Assembly (NCBI RefSeq): GCF_014642655.1 | Contig: NZ_BMIR01000014.1 | Coordinates: forward strand, 31,692 to 95,691 | Direction of reading: 5' to 3' | DNA from: Pullulanibacillus camelliae | GTDB lineage: Bacteria; Bacillota; Bacilli; Bacillales; Sporolactobacillaceae | Length of the DNA stretch: 64,000 nt | Shown here: in pieces, positions 24,584 through 31,877 of the stretch | How positions within the stretch are numbered: position 1 is the stretch's first letter | How the letters are laid out: each line of letters opens with the position of its first letter | The notes under the pieces: model-generated | The model's input: only the letters and a program-made list of their open reading frames with translations | Databases searched by the model: none | Told to the model about the DNA's origin: nothing | Program-made: the position numbers and the translations under genes

Positions 24584-24808
24584 TTATGCAGTTGTATTTA
24601 ACTTTACGTGGAATTTTTCTTCAAAAAAAATTGATGCAGATACACCTAAAACACTTGAAATCTTTTGCAATTCACTTGTTGTGATTGGTCTTTTTCCAGA
24701 CTCTTTCATGTTATAACCTGAAACACTAAGATTTAATGCTTTGGCAACAAATGTTTGGGAAATGCCTTTCGATTTTCTAAAGGCCTTTATTTTCTCATGT
24801 AATTCCAA
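24584..24808 (-). CDS. Cro-like repressor
   Basis: The 74-aa product is a single Xre-type HTH: KAFRKSKGISQTFVAKALNL (residues 8-27) with SGYNMKESGKRPITTSELQK. It is transcribed away from the CI-like gene across a shared operator region, the classic arrangement of Cro and CI. A possible extra operator half lies inside its 3' end (24598-24612). It should turn down the lysogeny promoter during lytic growth. Confidence 0.82.
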   Translation of the reverse strand: MELHEKIKAFRKSKGISQTFVAKALNLSVSGYNMKESGKRPITTSELQKISSVLGVSASIFFEEKFHVKLNTTA

Positions 24809-24826
24809 TTAATCACCACCCTTTTT

Positions 24827-24926
24827 TCCACGTTACGTGAACCTTATATGCTTATTATATATTCACGTTACGTGGATGTCAACACCAAATTTAACTTTTT
24901 GTGTATTTTATTTAACGATTCGTGAA
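24827..24926. promoter_or_regulatory. CI/Cro operator region with three palindromic sites
   Basis: Three related 15-bp sites lie between the divergent repressor genes: TCCACGTTACGTGAA (24827-24841), TTCACGTTACGTGGA (24862-24876) and TTAACGATTCGTGAA (24912-24926), consensus TTCACGTTACGTGAA. The centres are 35 and 50 bp apart. They lie in the stretch that must hold both promoters. Confidence 0.8.
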
Positions 24927-24976
24927 TTATTGTTATTATTAAACTCAATAGGAAATGTAAATTAGGGGAAATTAAT

Positions 24977-25339
24977 ATGAGCCTTGGAAAAAGGTTAAAA
25001 AGGGAAAGAGAAAAGAAAAACTGGTCTCAAAAATATGTAGCTGATAAGTTAGGTATTACAAATACTGTTTTATCAAACTATGAAAGAGATTATAGAGACC
25101 CAGATACAGACACTTTAAAAAAAATATCTGATCTTTATGATGTTTCCACCGACTACCTCTTAGGAAGAACTGAAGAATCGGCTCCGAAAGAATCAATTAT
25201 CAAAGAAGATAATAGTAATTTTTTCTTTTTCGACAAAGAAGGTTTAACCGAAGAAGAGCAGGAGCTTCTCGAACAATCATATAATTTGATGAGAGAACGT
25301 GCTAGAAAACGCGCTGAGGCAAGGAAAAAGAAAAAGTGA
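24977..25339 (+). CDS. CI-like phage repressor
   Basis: The 120-aa protein starts with an Xre-type HTH (LKREREKKNWSQKYVADKLG, residues 7-26; NTVLSNYERDYRDPDTDTLK) and the tail YDVSTDYLLGRT typical of short Bacillales repressors. A Glu-rich region and a basic RKRAEARKKKK end follow. There is no LexA-like autoprotease domain. Induction is therefore likely to depend on the ImmA-type protease encoded nearby, as in ICEBs1. It begins the plus-strand lysogeny transcript, AGGGGAAA before the ATG. Confidence 0.85.
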   Translation: MSLGKRLKREREKKNWSQKYVADKLGITNTVLSNYERDYRDPDTDTLKKISDLYDVSTDYLLGRTEESAPKESIIKEDNSNFFFFDKEGLTEEEQELLEQSYNLMRERARKRAEARKKKK

Positions 25340-25375
25340 CATCACGACATGCATAAACAACGCATGTCACTCTTT
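25334..25375 (+). terminator. Terminator after CI-like gene
   Basis: AGTGACAT (25334-25341) pairs with ATGTCACT (25363-25370), with an inner CATGC/GCATG stem, followed by CTTTT. It begins within the repressor stop codon. Confidence 0.7.
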
Positions 25376-25463
25376 TACATTATCAAATCCATTTTTATAC
25401 TTATATGTTTGGTGTTTACTCGAAAGAGTTTACATATACAAATTTTCAAGGGGGATTTAAACG

Positions 25464-26099
25464 TTGTCTAAAGAGAAAGTAAAAAAATCTATCTTTAAGA
25501 GATGGTGGTTTTGGGTAATTGTTATAATTGTTGTAATTATAATCGGTGTTAATTTGGGCGGCGGGTCTGATGATAAATCAACATCCGCATCTACAACTAC
25601 TAAATCAAGTGATAATAGTAAATCGAAGGATGTACCCAAAAAAGAAACTAAGAAGCCAACTAAAAAATCCAATGAAAAAGTTATTGGAATTGGTGATCCA
25701 GCCAAGATTGCTGATGTAACATTTACTGTTAACAAAGTTGAAACATCAACAGAGTTAAAATCAGATAATGAATTTGTTGATCCAGCTAAGGCTAGTGGCA
25801 AATTCGTCATTCTGCATGTCACTATCAAAAACGAAAAGAAAAAAGCCATTAGTATCGATAGCAGCTTTTTCAAAATCATGACCAATGATGGGACAACCTA
25901 TGATCCTAGCGACGATGGAGATGTATTAATGGTCATCCCCGAAAAACAGCAATTATTCCTCGAACAAATAAATCCTGGAATAACTAAAACTGGAACTATA
26001 GTATTTGACGTTGCTAAAGACCTAGATTTATCAAAAGCACATGTCGAAGCACAGACGGGATTTTGGGGAACTGAGAAGGTAAAAATCAATTTAAAATAA
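25464..26099 (+). CDS. DUF4352 membrane-anchored surface protein of the lysogeny module
   Basis: The 211-aa protein starts at a TTG (GGGGG upstream) and has one membrane helix (residues 14-34, WFWVIVIIVVIIIGVNLG). A Ser/Thr/Lys-rich linker (40-75) leads to an extracytoplasmic beta-rich DUF4352 domain (about 85-210) with GKFVILHVTIKNEKKKAI in its core. DUF4352 (telokin-like) proteins are frequent in lysogeny cassettes of Firmicutes phages and are suspected of superinfection exclusion, but this is unproven. It stands alone between two terminators. Confidence 0.8.
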   Translation: MSKEKVKKSIFKRWWFWVIVIIVVIIIGVNLGGGSDDKSTSASTTTKSSDNSKSKDVPKKETKKPTKKSNEKVIGIGDPAKIADVTFTVNKVETSTELKSDNEFVDPAKASGKFVILHVTIKNEKKKAISIDSSFFKIMTNDGTTYDPSDDGDVLMVIPEKQQLFLEQINPGITKTGTIVFDVAKDLDLSKAHVEAQTGFWGTEKVKINLK

Positions 26100-26104
26100 T
26101 TATA

Positions 26105-26128
26105 TAGCCCTTAATTGGGCTATTATTT
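26105..26128 (+). terminator. Terminator after DUF4352 gene
   Basis: TAGCCC/GGGCTA with a TTAATT loop, followed by TTATTT. Confidence 0.6.
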
Positions 26129-26185
26129 AACACTTCAAAAGAACATATATTCGCAAAATATTATTATTTTTGGGAGGCGATTGCC

Positions 26186-26770
26186 ATGCAAGGTTATATA
26201 CCAACAACTTTAGAAAAGTGGATATCAGACCGTTTTATCCAAAAAGGTATTTTCTATCCATGGGAACTTACTCCAAAACAAATTGCTGGAGCATTTGATA
26301 TTGATTTTGATGCTGATTTCTCTCCTGCTTTTTCCTCAGAAGAATTTGGAGAACCGTTTATAGTGGTGGACAAGCGAACTTCTCAAGAAATGCAAAAAGA
26401 ACAATTCTTTCATGAACTCGGTCACATACTCCGACATGATGGTGATCAACGAGATGAAAATATGCCCGAATCCTTTCGTATGATGCAGGAAGCCGATGCA
26501 CATTTGTTCACTTTATATGCCGCTATTCCTTATCATATGCTAGATTTTAGTGCTAACAATACAATTGAAAGTATCATAGAGAGATTTAATGTCTCAAATG
26601 AAATCGCTAAAAATAGAGTCCTAGGCATAAAACGTAAATTATATTATCAAAGACCAATCAAACAAAACAAACCAATTAATTTACAAAGATTCCATCCAAA
26701 TCAATATTCAAAAGAGACTCAGAAGATTCTGCAACAGTTAAAGAATCAAACGGGGGTATCGTGGTTATGA
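26186..26770 (+). CDS. ImmA/IrrE-type metallopeptidase
   Basis: The 194-aa protein has the zinc-protease motif HELGHILRHDGD (HExxH in frame, residues 77-81 and an acidic follower) and downstream EADAHLFTLYA, the third-ligand region of the ImmA/IrrE (M78) family. ImmA-type proteases cut the phage repressor to start induction. It lies downstream of a CI lacking its own protease domain, which agrees with this. GGGAGG precedes ATG. It overlaps the next gene by four bases. Confidence 0.9.
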   Translation: MQGYIPTTLEKWISDRFIQKGIFYPWELTPKQIAGAFDIDFDADFSPAFSSEEFGEPFIVVDKRTSQEMQKEQFFHELGHILRHDGDQRDENMPESFRMMQEADAHLFTLYAAIPYHMLDFSANNTIESIIERFNVSNEIAKNRVLGIKRKLYYQRPIKQNKPINLQRFHPNQYSKETQKILQQLKNQTGVSWL

Positions 26771-27123
26771 AAAATATTTTATATGTGAATTTTGAATCTG
26801 ATGGTTCTGAACGGCCAATATGGTTAGTGATCAATTTTGATTTAGATGGCATACCTTGGTCGCAGAAAAGGATTGATATTAATGTCTCCAGGTATACCAC
26901 AGAAAATGTTTCTGACTTAATGGATGATGTTATAGGTACTCCAGTCTTTATGAGGGAACTTACATTGTCTCGGATATATGGAAAACACATTGGTATAAAC
27001 TTGGAGTCTTTACAAAGCCGATTATGGTCAGAGCAAACGGACCCTTCAATAGTAGAGCGATTAATTTTATTGGTTAGTGACATTGCAGAAATTATCTCAA
27101 TAGACGAGGAGATGTTTTTATGA
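26767..27123 (+). CDS. Uncharacterised protein between ImmA and integrase
   Basis: The 118-aa product (ATG within ATGA overlap of the ImmA stop; GTG at 26761 is the alternative) begins MKNILYVNFESDGSERPIWL. It is acidic, with a beta-rich first half and helices at the end. No family is recognised. The overlaps at both ends (ATGA with immA and ATGA with the integrase) place it in one coupled operon. It might be an adaptor of the protease or a small regulator of integration. Confidence 0.55.
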   Translation: MKNILYVNFESDGSERPIWLVINFDLDGIPWSQKRIDINVSRYTTENVSDLMDDVIGTPVFMRELTLSRIYGKHIGINLESLQSRLWSEQTDPSIVERLILLVSDIAEIISIDEEMFL

Positions 27124-28247
27124 AAATACCTAAAATTGAGCAACGCGGAGACATTTACTCTCTTAGAATTAGCTATAAAGAAGCTGGCGAGTATAAACAA
27201 GTGCGCATTTCAAATCGATCCAAAACCGCTTTAAAAAGAGAATATTTACGGATTATAAAAGAACTACAAGACGGAAGTTATGTAAAAATAGAAGAGATGT
27301 CAATGGAGGATATGCTTACGAAATGGTTAGAACATAAACGTCGTAATGTCGCAATGGGCACTTATATCCATTATAGATCATACGTAAATAATCATCTTAT
27401 CCCTCACTTTGGTCATATTAACGTCAACGAAATGAAGCCCTCTTATATTCAGGAATTTTATGATCAACTTATCGAGGATGAAGTGCTTTCTAATCAATCC
27501 ATCGTACATTTACACAGAACGCTTAATAATGCCTTTAAAAAGGCGATTGAGTGGGAGTGGGCTATAAAAAATCCTGCTAACGTTATAAAGCCTCCTAAGC
27601 CCGAAAAATATGAAATGAAAACTTGGGATGAATTCGAAGTCCAAGAATTTTTAAAAATTTCTCAGGATGATCGATTTTATATAGTATACCTATTAGCTCT
27701 TACAACAGGGATGAGAAAGGGGGAAATTTTAGGATTAAGATGGCAGGATATTGATATTAATAATCAAATATTATCAGTGCGGCAAGCCATTACGCGTGAA
27801 AGGGTCGGAGGATATGGAGTGGGTAAATTAAAGACTGATAAAAGTTACAGGAGCATTTCATTGTTTGATCATGTAATAAAGGAACTAACGGAGTACCGCT
27901 CATTGCAGCGTAAATATATTATGAAACACCGCAAAACATTTAATGATCAAGGTTTTGTCATAGCTGATCTTAACGGCTCATTTATATGGCCTAGAAATTT
28001 GGATAGACATTGGTATGATCTTTTACAAAAATCCGCATTAAAAAAAATTAGGTTCCATGAAATGCGACACACTCATGCCACGCTCTTATTAAAACAGGGT
28101 GTCCATCCGAAAGTGGTACAAGAAAGATTAGGACATTCATCTATTAATATTACATTAGATACTTATTCTCATGTTATCCCAAATATACAAAAGGCAGCAG
28201 CGGAACAATTTGGCGTCCAACTTTTTGGTGATAGACAATCAAAATAA
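27120..28247 (+). CDS. int: Phage tyrosine integrase
   Basis: The 375-aa protein has an N-terminal AP2-like arm-binding region (residues 1-55), a SAM-like core-binding domain (about 60-165) and a catalytic domain with the R in TTGMRKGEILGLRW (about 199), the HxxR in HEMRHTHATLL (about 316) and the His in LGHSSI (about 340) followed by the catalytic Tyr in LDTYSHV. It recombines attP with the tRNA-Arg gene located 85 bp away. The ATG overlaps the preceding stop. All catalytic residues are present, so excision may still be possible. Confidence 0.96.
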   Translation: MKIPKIEQRGDIYSLRISYKEAGEYKQVRISNRSKTALKREYLRIIKELQDGSYVKIEEMSMEDMLTKWLEHKRRNVAMGTYIHYRSYVNNHLIPHFGHINVNEMKPSYIQEFYDQLIEDEVLSNQSIVHLHRTLNNAFKKAIEWEWAIKNPANVIKPPKPEKYEMKTWDEFEVQEFLKISQDDRFYIVYLLALTTGMRKGEILGLRWQDIDINNQILSVRQAITRERVGGYGVGKLKTDKSYRSISLFDHVIKELTEYRSLQRKYIMKHRKTFNDQGFVIADLNGSFIWPRNLDRHWYDLLQKSALKKIRFHEMRHTHATLLLKQGVHPKVVQERLGHSSINITLDTYSHVIPNIQKAAAEQFGVQLFGDRQSK

Positions 28248-28253
28248 TTACCC

Positions 28254-28275
28254 ATTCTGACCAAATTCTGACCAA
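28254..28275 (+). repeat. Tandem 11-bp repeats beside the integrase (possible arm sites)
   Basis: ATTCTGACCAA occurs twice in perfect tandem just after the integrase stop, between the gene and the tRNA 3' end. Tyrosine integrases often bind such arm-type direct repeats in attP. Confidence 0.55.
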
Positions 28276-28332
28276 ATTTATTTCCAATAAAATTATTCAG
28301 TTTAAAAATCATTGATATATCAAGGTTTTAAG

Positions 28333-28408
28333 TGGCGGCCCCGAGAGGATTCGAACCTCCGACGCATGGTTTAGGAAACCAACGCTCTATCCCCTGAGCT
28401 ACGGGGCC
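28333..28408 (-). tRNA. tRNA-Arg(CCU), prophage attachment site
   Basis: The 76-nt minus-strand gene starts GGCCCCG and pairs with CGGGGCC, has a TTCGAAT T-loop, and reads anticodon CCT in the loop TTCCTAA. The 3' CCA (28335-28333) is encoded. The 3' end faces the integrase, so the prophage side must supply the last part of the gene; the displaced 3' copy should be at the other end, outside the window. Confidence 0.95.
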
Positions 28409-28480
28409 TTGTCAAACGACACATTAACCATTATACAAAAATAATCTTAGATTGAAAAGTACAGTACCTCTTAACCAAAG

Positions 28481-28511
28481 AAAAGCAGTCTCATGAAAGG
28501 AGACTGCTTTT
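28481..28511 (-). terminator. Terminator after csp
   Basis: AAAAGCAGTCTC pairs with GAGACTGCTTTT around an eight-base loop on the minus strand, followed by C and TTT. Confidence 0.85.
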
Positions 28512-28532
28512 ATAAAGTCTAATTATTAATGC

Positions 28533-28733
28533 TTATGCTTTTACAACGTTAGCAGCTTGTGGTCCACGGCTACCTTCTACGATTTCAAACTGGACATCTT
28601 GACCTTCTTCTAAGGTCTTGAATCCCTCTTCTTGGATAGCGGAATAGTGAACGAATACATCATTGCCGCCTTCAACTTCGATAAATCCATAACCCTTTTC
28701 TGCATTGAACCATTTTACTTTACCGTTTTGCAT
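28533..28733 (-). CDS. Cold-shock protein (CspA/CspB family)
   Basis: The 66-aa protein is a full-length cold-shock domain: [19 protein letters not shown] (RNP1), DVFVHYSAI (RNP2), and ending [11 protein letters not shown]. It binds single-stranded RNA/DNA and acts as an RNA chaperone. AGGAGG precedes the ATG. A long, highly structured 5' leader (28734-28920) suggests post-transcriptional control as known for Bacillus csp genes. It is the first host gene beyond the tRNA-Arg. Confidence 0.95.
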   Translation of the reverse strand: MQNGKVKWFNAEKGYGFIEVEGGNDVFVHYSAIQEEGFKTLEEGQDVQFEIVEGSRGPQAANVVKA

Positions 28734-28822
28734 CTTAATCCTCCTAAAACCATGCGCAGATGGCGCTTTGAGATCTAACCATTCACCACTTACATAAAAT
28801 CTAAGTAATCATGTACCAAATA

Positions 28823-28875
28823 AGCCTTCATCAAAAGTGAAGGAGGTAAAAACTACTCCACTTCCAACGAAGGCT
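28823..28875 (-). promoter_or_regulatory. Structured csp leader hairpin
   Basis: In the minus-strand 5' leader AGCCTTC (28875-28869) pairs with GAAGGCT (28829-28823), enclosing GGAAGTGGAG, which can pair with CTCCTTCACTT. The leader is over 150 nt without a gene, typical of cold-shock-regulated csp mRNAs. Confidence 0.6.
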
Positions 28876-28955
28876 TTTCATTCTTACTCCTAGCTTATAT
28901 AAAATAGTAAAATGGTTGACCTTAATTTATCATAGCCCCAGAGCTATGTCAAGAC

Positions 28956-29501
28956 TTAGAATAGTTTATATATTTCATTTTGTAAGCCCTTTAATAAGAT
29001 ATTTTTCGCTATTTTTTTACTTAATTCGTCATATATTGTCTCATAATACCATTTTTGATTGTTTTTACCGCTGTTAAATCGCCTCCATAAGGCTTCTCCA
29101 TAGACTTCATATTCGGAATTCATTGATCGTAAATTATGTAGTTTATCAGCACAAATAATCAAACATATCTCTTCTGAAGCCCTCTTTATGGATTGAATGG
29201 TATGTTGTTTTCGCTCTTGCCAAGGTTTTGATTTATCAGGCTCAGAGCAACCTAAAACATACTCTGCCACAGTGCTGCCAAATTCCCCCTGTAATTGCTC
29301 ATAGGTGGTCTCTGTATCCTCAAGAGTATCATGGAGTAATCCGGCAATCACAACATCCTCAGAACAGCCGATCTGGCTTAGAAGCATCGCCACTGAAAAG
29401 GGATGAGAAATATAGGGGATACCGGTAGCTTTTCTTTCCTGTTTCTTGTGCGCCTTCGCTGCAAAAGCGATGGCTCGATCAAGCTTGGTTAATCCTGACA
29501 T
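28956..29501 (-). CDS. HD-domain (p)ppGpp hydrolase-like protein
   Basis: The 181-aa protein is a single HD domain of the SpoT/MESH1 type: PYISHPFSVAMLLSQIG, HDTLEDTETTYEQL (HDxxED), CLIICADKLHNLRSM. There is no synthetase, TGS or ACT domain. Such proteins hydrolyse ppGpp or related nucleotides. ATG at 29501 is preferred (GAAGGT seven bases upstream) over an upstream ATG at 29522. It lies between csp and the nucleoside kinases. The substrate is inferred from motifs. Confidence 0.82.
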   Translation of the reverse strand: MSGLTKLDRAIAFAAKAHKKQERKATGIPYISHPFSVAMLLSQIGCSEDVVIAGLLHDTLEDTETTYEQLQGEFGSTVAEYVLGCSEPDKSKPWQERKQHTIQSIKRASEEICLIICADKLHNLRSMNSEYEVYGEALWRRFNSGKNNQKWYYETIYDELSKKIAKNILLKGLQNEIYKLF

Positions 29502-29552
29502 CTTTTTACCTTCTTTCAACACTTTCTGACTTTATTTTACCATGATAAAATA

Positions 29553-29660
29553 AAGAAAACTTAGCTTGTCGCCAATCCCTTAATGGTGAAAGTCAAAGCC
29601 TAAGCTTATGCTCTCTTCCTTAAAGCGTCAGCGGAAGGCTATAAGTTCTGATAGTATAAG
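29553..29660. repeat. Dispersed repeat family A, copy 1
   Basis: It matches 33234-33382 at gaaaacttagcttg, tcgccaa, taatgg-gaaagtcaaag, ctctcttcctt, gcgtcagcg and ttctgatagta, in the same orientation, with a long indel in the other copy. It lies in the 200-bp gap between the HD gene and dgk. Confidence 0.75.
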
Positions 29661-29705
29661 AAAGACATGTTCATGTGAAATGTTTAATTGAAAGCAGGGA
29701 TTGAT

Positions 29706-30341
29706 TTGACTAAAGTACCTTATGTGGCCATTGAAGGACCCATCGGCGTTGGCAAAACCACACTTGCCCGTGCGCTGGCAAGTGCCTTGAATTTTAAATG
29801 TTATGAAGAAGTTGTTGAGGGTCATCCTCTATTAAAAGCCTTTTACGACAATATGGAGCAAACAAGCTTCCAGACCGAAATGTTTTTTCTCACGCATCGT
29901 TATGAACAATTAGAAGCGATCAGTAGGGATTTACAGGCTGGACAGTCCATTGTTGCTGATTACCATATTTTCAAAAATAAATTATTTGCTGAACAGACAT
30001 TAAAAAAGCATCATTACAACAAATTTACGCAAATCTATGATATTTTAATCAAGGATCTTCCCAGCCCTAATGTCCTTGTTTATTTAAAAGCTTCATTAGA
30101 TGAGCTCCTGTTTCGTATAAAAAAAAGAAATCGAGCGGCTGAGGAACATTTATCTGCTGATTATCTTAAGCAGCTCGTCCAATCTTACGAGCAATGGATA
30201 CCTGCTTTTAAATCTCAGCATCCAGAGGTTGTCGTTTTGGAGATTGAAACGGATGCTCTCAATCTTGCGGACAACCCTGAGCATATCCACGCAGCATTAA
30301 ACTTAATTCAGAAGCATATTCAACAAGGAGTATCTCAATGA
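29706..30341 (+). CDS. dgk: Deoxyguanosine kinase
   Basis: The 211-aa product begins MTKVPYVAIEGPIGVGKTT, with Walker A GPIGVGKTT, and has the DRS-equivalent DYHIFKNKLFA segment and a lid region with RIKKRNRAAE. It phosphorylates deoxyguanosine in nucleoside salvage. TTG at 29706 is preferred to the TTG at 29688 because AGGGA lies six bases ahead. It overlaps dck by four bases; the pair corresponds to B. subtilis yaaG-yaaF and is followed by tRNA-Ser and serS as there. Confidence 0.9.
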   Translation: MTKVPYVAIEGPIGVGKTTLARALASALNFKCYEEVVEGHPLLKAFYDNMEQTSFQTEMFFLTHRYEQLEAISRDLQAGQSIVADYHIFKNKLFAEQTLKKHHYNKFTQIYDILIKDLPSPNVLVYLKASLDELLFRIKKRNRAAEEHLSADYLKQLVQSYEQWIPAFKSQHPEVVVLEIETDALNLADNPEHIHAALNLIQKHIQQGVSQ

Positions 30342-30997
30342 ACAAAGAAGCCATTCAACATTTATTTCCTAAAAAAGCCTTGATTACAGTTGCTGGTACT
30401 GTTGGTGTTGGCAAAACAACTTTTGCAACAACAGTTGCTGACATGCTCGGCTACCATACATCGATGGAAAAGGTCGACGGCAATCCCTACCTAGATAAAT
30501 TTTATGATGACTTCAAGCGGTGGGCCTTTCATTTACAAATCTATTTTCTTGCTGAACGCTTTAAAGAGCATAAAAAAATCATTGACGCCCCATACGGTGT
30601 CGTTCAGGACCGTTCCATTTATGAAGATACGGGGATCTTTGCCCGAATGCATTACGAAAAAGGGAATATGACCAAGGTTGACTTTGATACTTACACCGAG
30701 CTTTTTGATGCCATGGTCCTAACCCCTTATTTTCAGCCACCGGACGTCCTTGTTTACCTTGAGGGCTCATTTCAACAGGTTTTGGAAAGAGTAAAAACGA
30801 GGGGACGAGAAATGGAGAAGCAAACACCTATAGAATATTGGAAGGAAATGCATGAGCGGTACCAACACTGGATCGACACCTTCAACTATTGCCCAGTGGT
30901 CCGCGTCAATATTGATCAGTACGACCTTCATCATCATCCTGAAAGCATCGAACCGATCTTAGAAGAAATTGCAGCAGCCATTACTGTAAAAAGATAA
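30338..30997 (+). CDS. dck: Deoxyadenosine/deoxycytidine kinase
   Basis: The 219-aa product has Walker A AGTVGVGKTT, a DxxPYL acidic site (VDGNPYLDKFYDDF), WAFHLQIYFLAERFKEHK, and the DRS motif in VQDRSIYEDTGIFA. It phosphorylates dAdo and dCyd. It overlaps dgk by four bases, and a strong terminator follows. Length and motifs match B. subtilis Dck throughout. Confidence 0.93.
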   Translation: MNKEAIQHLFPKKALITVAGTVGVGKTTFATTVADMLGYHTSMEKVDGNPYLDKFYDDFKRWAFHLQIYFLAERFKEHKKIIDAPYGVVQDRSIYEDTGIFARMHYEKGNMTKVDFDTYTELFDAMVLTPYFQPPDVLVYLEGSFQQVLERVKTRGREMEKQTPIEYWKEMHERYQHWIDTFNYCPVVRVNIDQYDLHHHPESIEPILEEIAAAITVKR

Positions 30998-31011
30998 GCA
31001 CTGGACACCTG

Positions 31012-31040
31012 CTCCCCTTTGTTGCAAAGGGGAGGTTTTT
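31012..31040 (+). terminator. Terminator after dgk-dck
   Basis: CTCCCCTTTG pairs with CAAAGGGGAG around TTG, followed by GTTTTTA. Confidence 0.9.
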
Positions 31041-31248
31041 ATGCGATCAAAATTTATACCTCTTCGCCACCCGAGATGTGACGATTAGCCAAGTTTTTCT
31101 AGAAATAGTCTTGTCTTTTGTTGTATTCAAGCCGCGAAAACATCACTGGCTATGTTTTATCCTCAAAATCACGTCAATAGATAAGAAAAAACGAGAGAGA
31201 AAAATGGTTATCCGTAAAGCGTTCAACTTATTAATTCTGATATTATTA

Positions 31249-31525
31249 AGAAAAACCGGGCGAAAAGCATGCCAGGTCCTTGTCCTTAGTATAGAGCATC
31301 ATCAGATATGGAAGAGGCTTCGTTGCCTGGTCAAGTGAATGGGAGCGCAAGGCACGCGATTAGGAACACTCTAAAATCGTGTGTTCCTCGGGCGCCGCTA
31401 CCTCATGATGCGGAGACTAGAGTCCTGCGGGAAGTGGGAGATCGGTAAGACATTAGCAGCGCGAAGGCGCGAGGAGGCTTACCACTCCCCCGCGGAAAGC
31501 GAGCGGCCTGGAGCGGAAATCCGCA
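31249..31525 (+). repeat. Dispersed repeat family B, copy 1
   Basis: About 275 bp, also present inverted at 61749-62014. It includes the conserved gcgggaagtggga and cccgcggaaagcgagcg blocks and an rgcatg-tttcgccc end. It resembles a repeat common in Bacillaceae intergenic regions. The 31041-31565 gap holds this and no gene; the frames across it are artefacts. Confidence 0.8.
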
Positions 31526-31565
31526 TCGTCCTCATGATCAGAAATTTTAGACTTGTTGATCTTTC

Positions 31566-31592
31566 AAAAAAACCATTCGTAAACGAATGGTT
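31566..31592 (-). terminator. Terminator after tRNA-Ser
   Basis: On the minus strand AACCATTCGT pairs with ACGAATGGTT around TT, followed by TTTTTGA, 20 bp beyond the tRNA 3' end. Confidence 0.88.
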
Positions 31593-31613
31593 TTAGGATT
31601 TATAAAATATGTA

Positions 31614-31706
31614 TGGCGGAGGAGGAGGGATTCGAACCCCCGCGAGCCGTGAAGCCCCTGTCGGTTTTCAAGACCGATCCCTTCAGCCGGACTTGGGTAC
31701 TCCTCC
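31614..31706 (-). tRNA. tRNA-Ser(UGA)
   Basis: The 93-nt gene has GGAGGAG acceptor paired with CTCCTCC, a long variable arm, TTCGAAT T-loop, anticodon TGA in CTTGAAA and an encoded CCA. A serine tRNA beside serS is the B. subtilis arrangement. Confidence 0.95.
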
Positions 31707-31877
31707 GTATCGGACTGATAGTAATATTATCACATACAAAAGGACAGCGCAAGCCGCTTAAGGATAATCGCAATTATTAAATTATTCCCACCCATTTTGA
31801 ATATCTCCTGCGAAATATCCCGTAAACAACCGCTCGTCTAAAGGGGGACTTTTTCTTCCTTCTCCGTCATCACCATT

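Larger units (their letters stand above)
1..28350. mobile_element. Prophage (right portion; left end outside window)
   Basis: A continuous set of phage genes runs from a truncated major capsid gene at the window start to a tyrosine integrase that abuts a tRNA-Arg gene. Modules in order from the right are lysogeny (plus strand), CI/Cro switch, replication and recombination, an inserted cas-like cassette, late regulator, packaging and head genes. The late genes run off the left edge, so tail and lysis genes and the second attachment site are not visible. The gene set (RecT, YqaJ, DnaC-like loader, SPP1-type portal, DUF4355 scaffold) is that of a temperate Firmicutes siphovirus. Integrity cannot be judged from this part alone, but no broken gene was seen. 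Confidence 0.95.

Noticed and set aside
31078..31596. Two plus-strand reading frames of 86 and 71 residues
   Set aside because: They lie in the dispersed repeat and read through arginine-rich artefact sequence without ribosome sites.
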